DNA from: Nitrosomonadaceae bacterium
GTDB taxonomy: Bacteria; Pseudomonadota; Gammaproteobacteria; Burkholderiales; Usitatibacteraceae
DNA length: 5,627 bases
NCBI GenBank assembly: GCA_021300055.1
Contig: JAJTHU010000086.1
Coordinates: 1-5,627, forward strand
Direction: 5' to 3'
Under the pieces are notes generated by a model. It worked only from the letters and a program-made list of their open reading frames with translations. It was not told the origin of the DNA and searched no databases. The translations under genes were made by a program, and so were the position numbers. Of this stretch, positions 5,356 through 5,627 are shown in pieces; position 1 is the stretch's first letter, and each line of letters begins with the position of its first letter.

Positions 5356-5627
5356 ATGTCTGACCCTAGGAACGAACCTCGCGAATCAATGGAATACGAC
5401 GTGCTGGTCGTCGGCGCAGGCCCCGCTGGCCTTGCAGCCGCCATTCGCCTGAAGCAACAAGCCGCTGCGCAAGGCGGCGAGATCAACGTGTGCGTGGTTG
5501 AAAAAGGCTCTGAGGTCGGCGCGCACATTCTCTCCGGTGCCGTGATGGACCCGCGCGCCATCACCGAGTTGTTCGCCGATTGGAAAGAACAAGGTGCACC
5601 GCTGAACCAAGAGGTCGCTGAAGACCG
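5356..5627 (+). CDS. Electron transfer flavoprotein-ubiquinone oxidoreductase, N-terminal part
   Basis: This membrane-associated enzyme, containing FAD and a [4Fe-4S] cluster, takes electrons from reduced ETF (fed by acyl-CoA and similar dehydrogenases) and passes them to ubiquinone. Ninety codons plus two bases are visible before the window ends. It begins MSDPRNEPRESMEYDVLVVG, followed by the FAD Rossmann motif GAGPAG (20-25), RLKQQAAAQG (31-40) and the very conserved block VVEKGSEVGAHILSGAVMDP (47-66), then ELFADWKEQGAPL (71-83). The start at 5356 is chosen because RE(A/S)MEYDV is a typical N-terminal run of bacterial members. An internal ATG at 5389 (MEYDV) is the alternative. Neither start has a clear Shine-Dalgarno. 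The iron-sulfur ligands and quinone domain are beyond the window. Geranylgeranyl reductase/FixC relatives share the fold but lack the HILSGAVMDP block. Confidence 0.95.
   Translation, partial: MSDPRNEPRESMEYDVLVVGAGPAGLAAAIRLKQQAAAQGGEINVCVVEKGSEVGAHILSGAVMDPRAITELFADWKEQGAPLNQEVAED

Noticed and set aside
4965..5564. 199-codon minus-strand frame overlapping crcB and ETF-QO
   Set aside because: It overlaps two genes with clear family motifs and their shared promoter region; its own product resembles nothing.

Overview
The window is a GC-rich chromosomal segment that reads as ordinary betaproteobacterial (Burkholderiales-like) core genome. Three observations support this. An RpoE-type sigma factor lies head to head with nadB. 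There is an orphan Bug/TctC-type periplasmic binding protein, a family greatly expanded in Burkholderiales. The partial ETF-ubiquinone oxidoreductase has the form common in that group. No RNA genes, insertion sequences, CRISPR arrays or phage genes were seen. The species cannot be named from the sequence.

Layout, left to right. On the minus strand, positions 1-179 hold the N-terminal 59 codons of rpoE (envelope-stress sigma-E), cut by the window edge. Its reading frame stays open upstream to a second ATG at 332 with a better Shine-Dalgarno, giving a possible 51-residue extension. The rpoE/nadB divergent region (to 568) also holds a sigma-E-like promoter reading toward rpoE, an isolated perfect TATAAT, and a 7-bp inverted repeat just before nadB. 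On the plus strand, nadB (L-aspartate oxidase, 569-2155) is followed after 4 nt by nnr (bifunctional NAD(P)HX epimerase/dehydratase, 2160-3710). After a 97-nt gap comes a Bug-type solute-binding protein with its own strong ribosome binding site (3808-4806). crcB (fluoride channel, 4843-5241, minus) converges on it. Between crcB and the divergent ETF-QO gene (5356 to the window end, plus) lie a compact palindrome and a good sigma-70 promoter.

How the genes work together. nadB and nnr form a plausible NAD(H) unit: NadB performs the first step of de novo NAD synthesis and Nnr repairs hydrated NAD(P)H. ETF-QO passes electrons from acyl-CoA and related dehydrogenases to ubiquinone. crcB exports fluoride, and the Bug protein binds an unknown, probably carboxylate, solute.

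No wholly new system is evident. The points most worth a second look are the in-frame extended start of rpoE with its nested promoters, and the palindromic operator-like element between crcB and ETF-QO.
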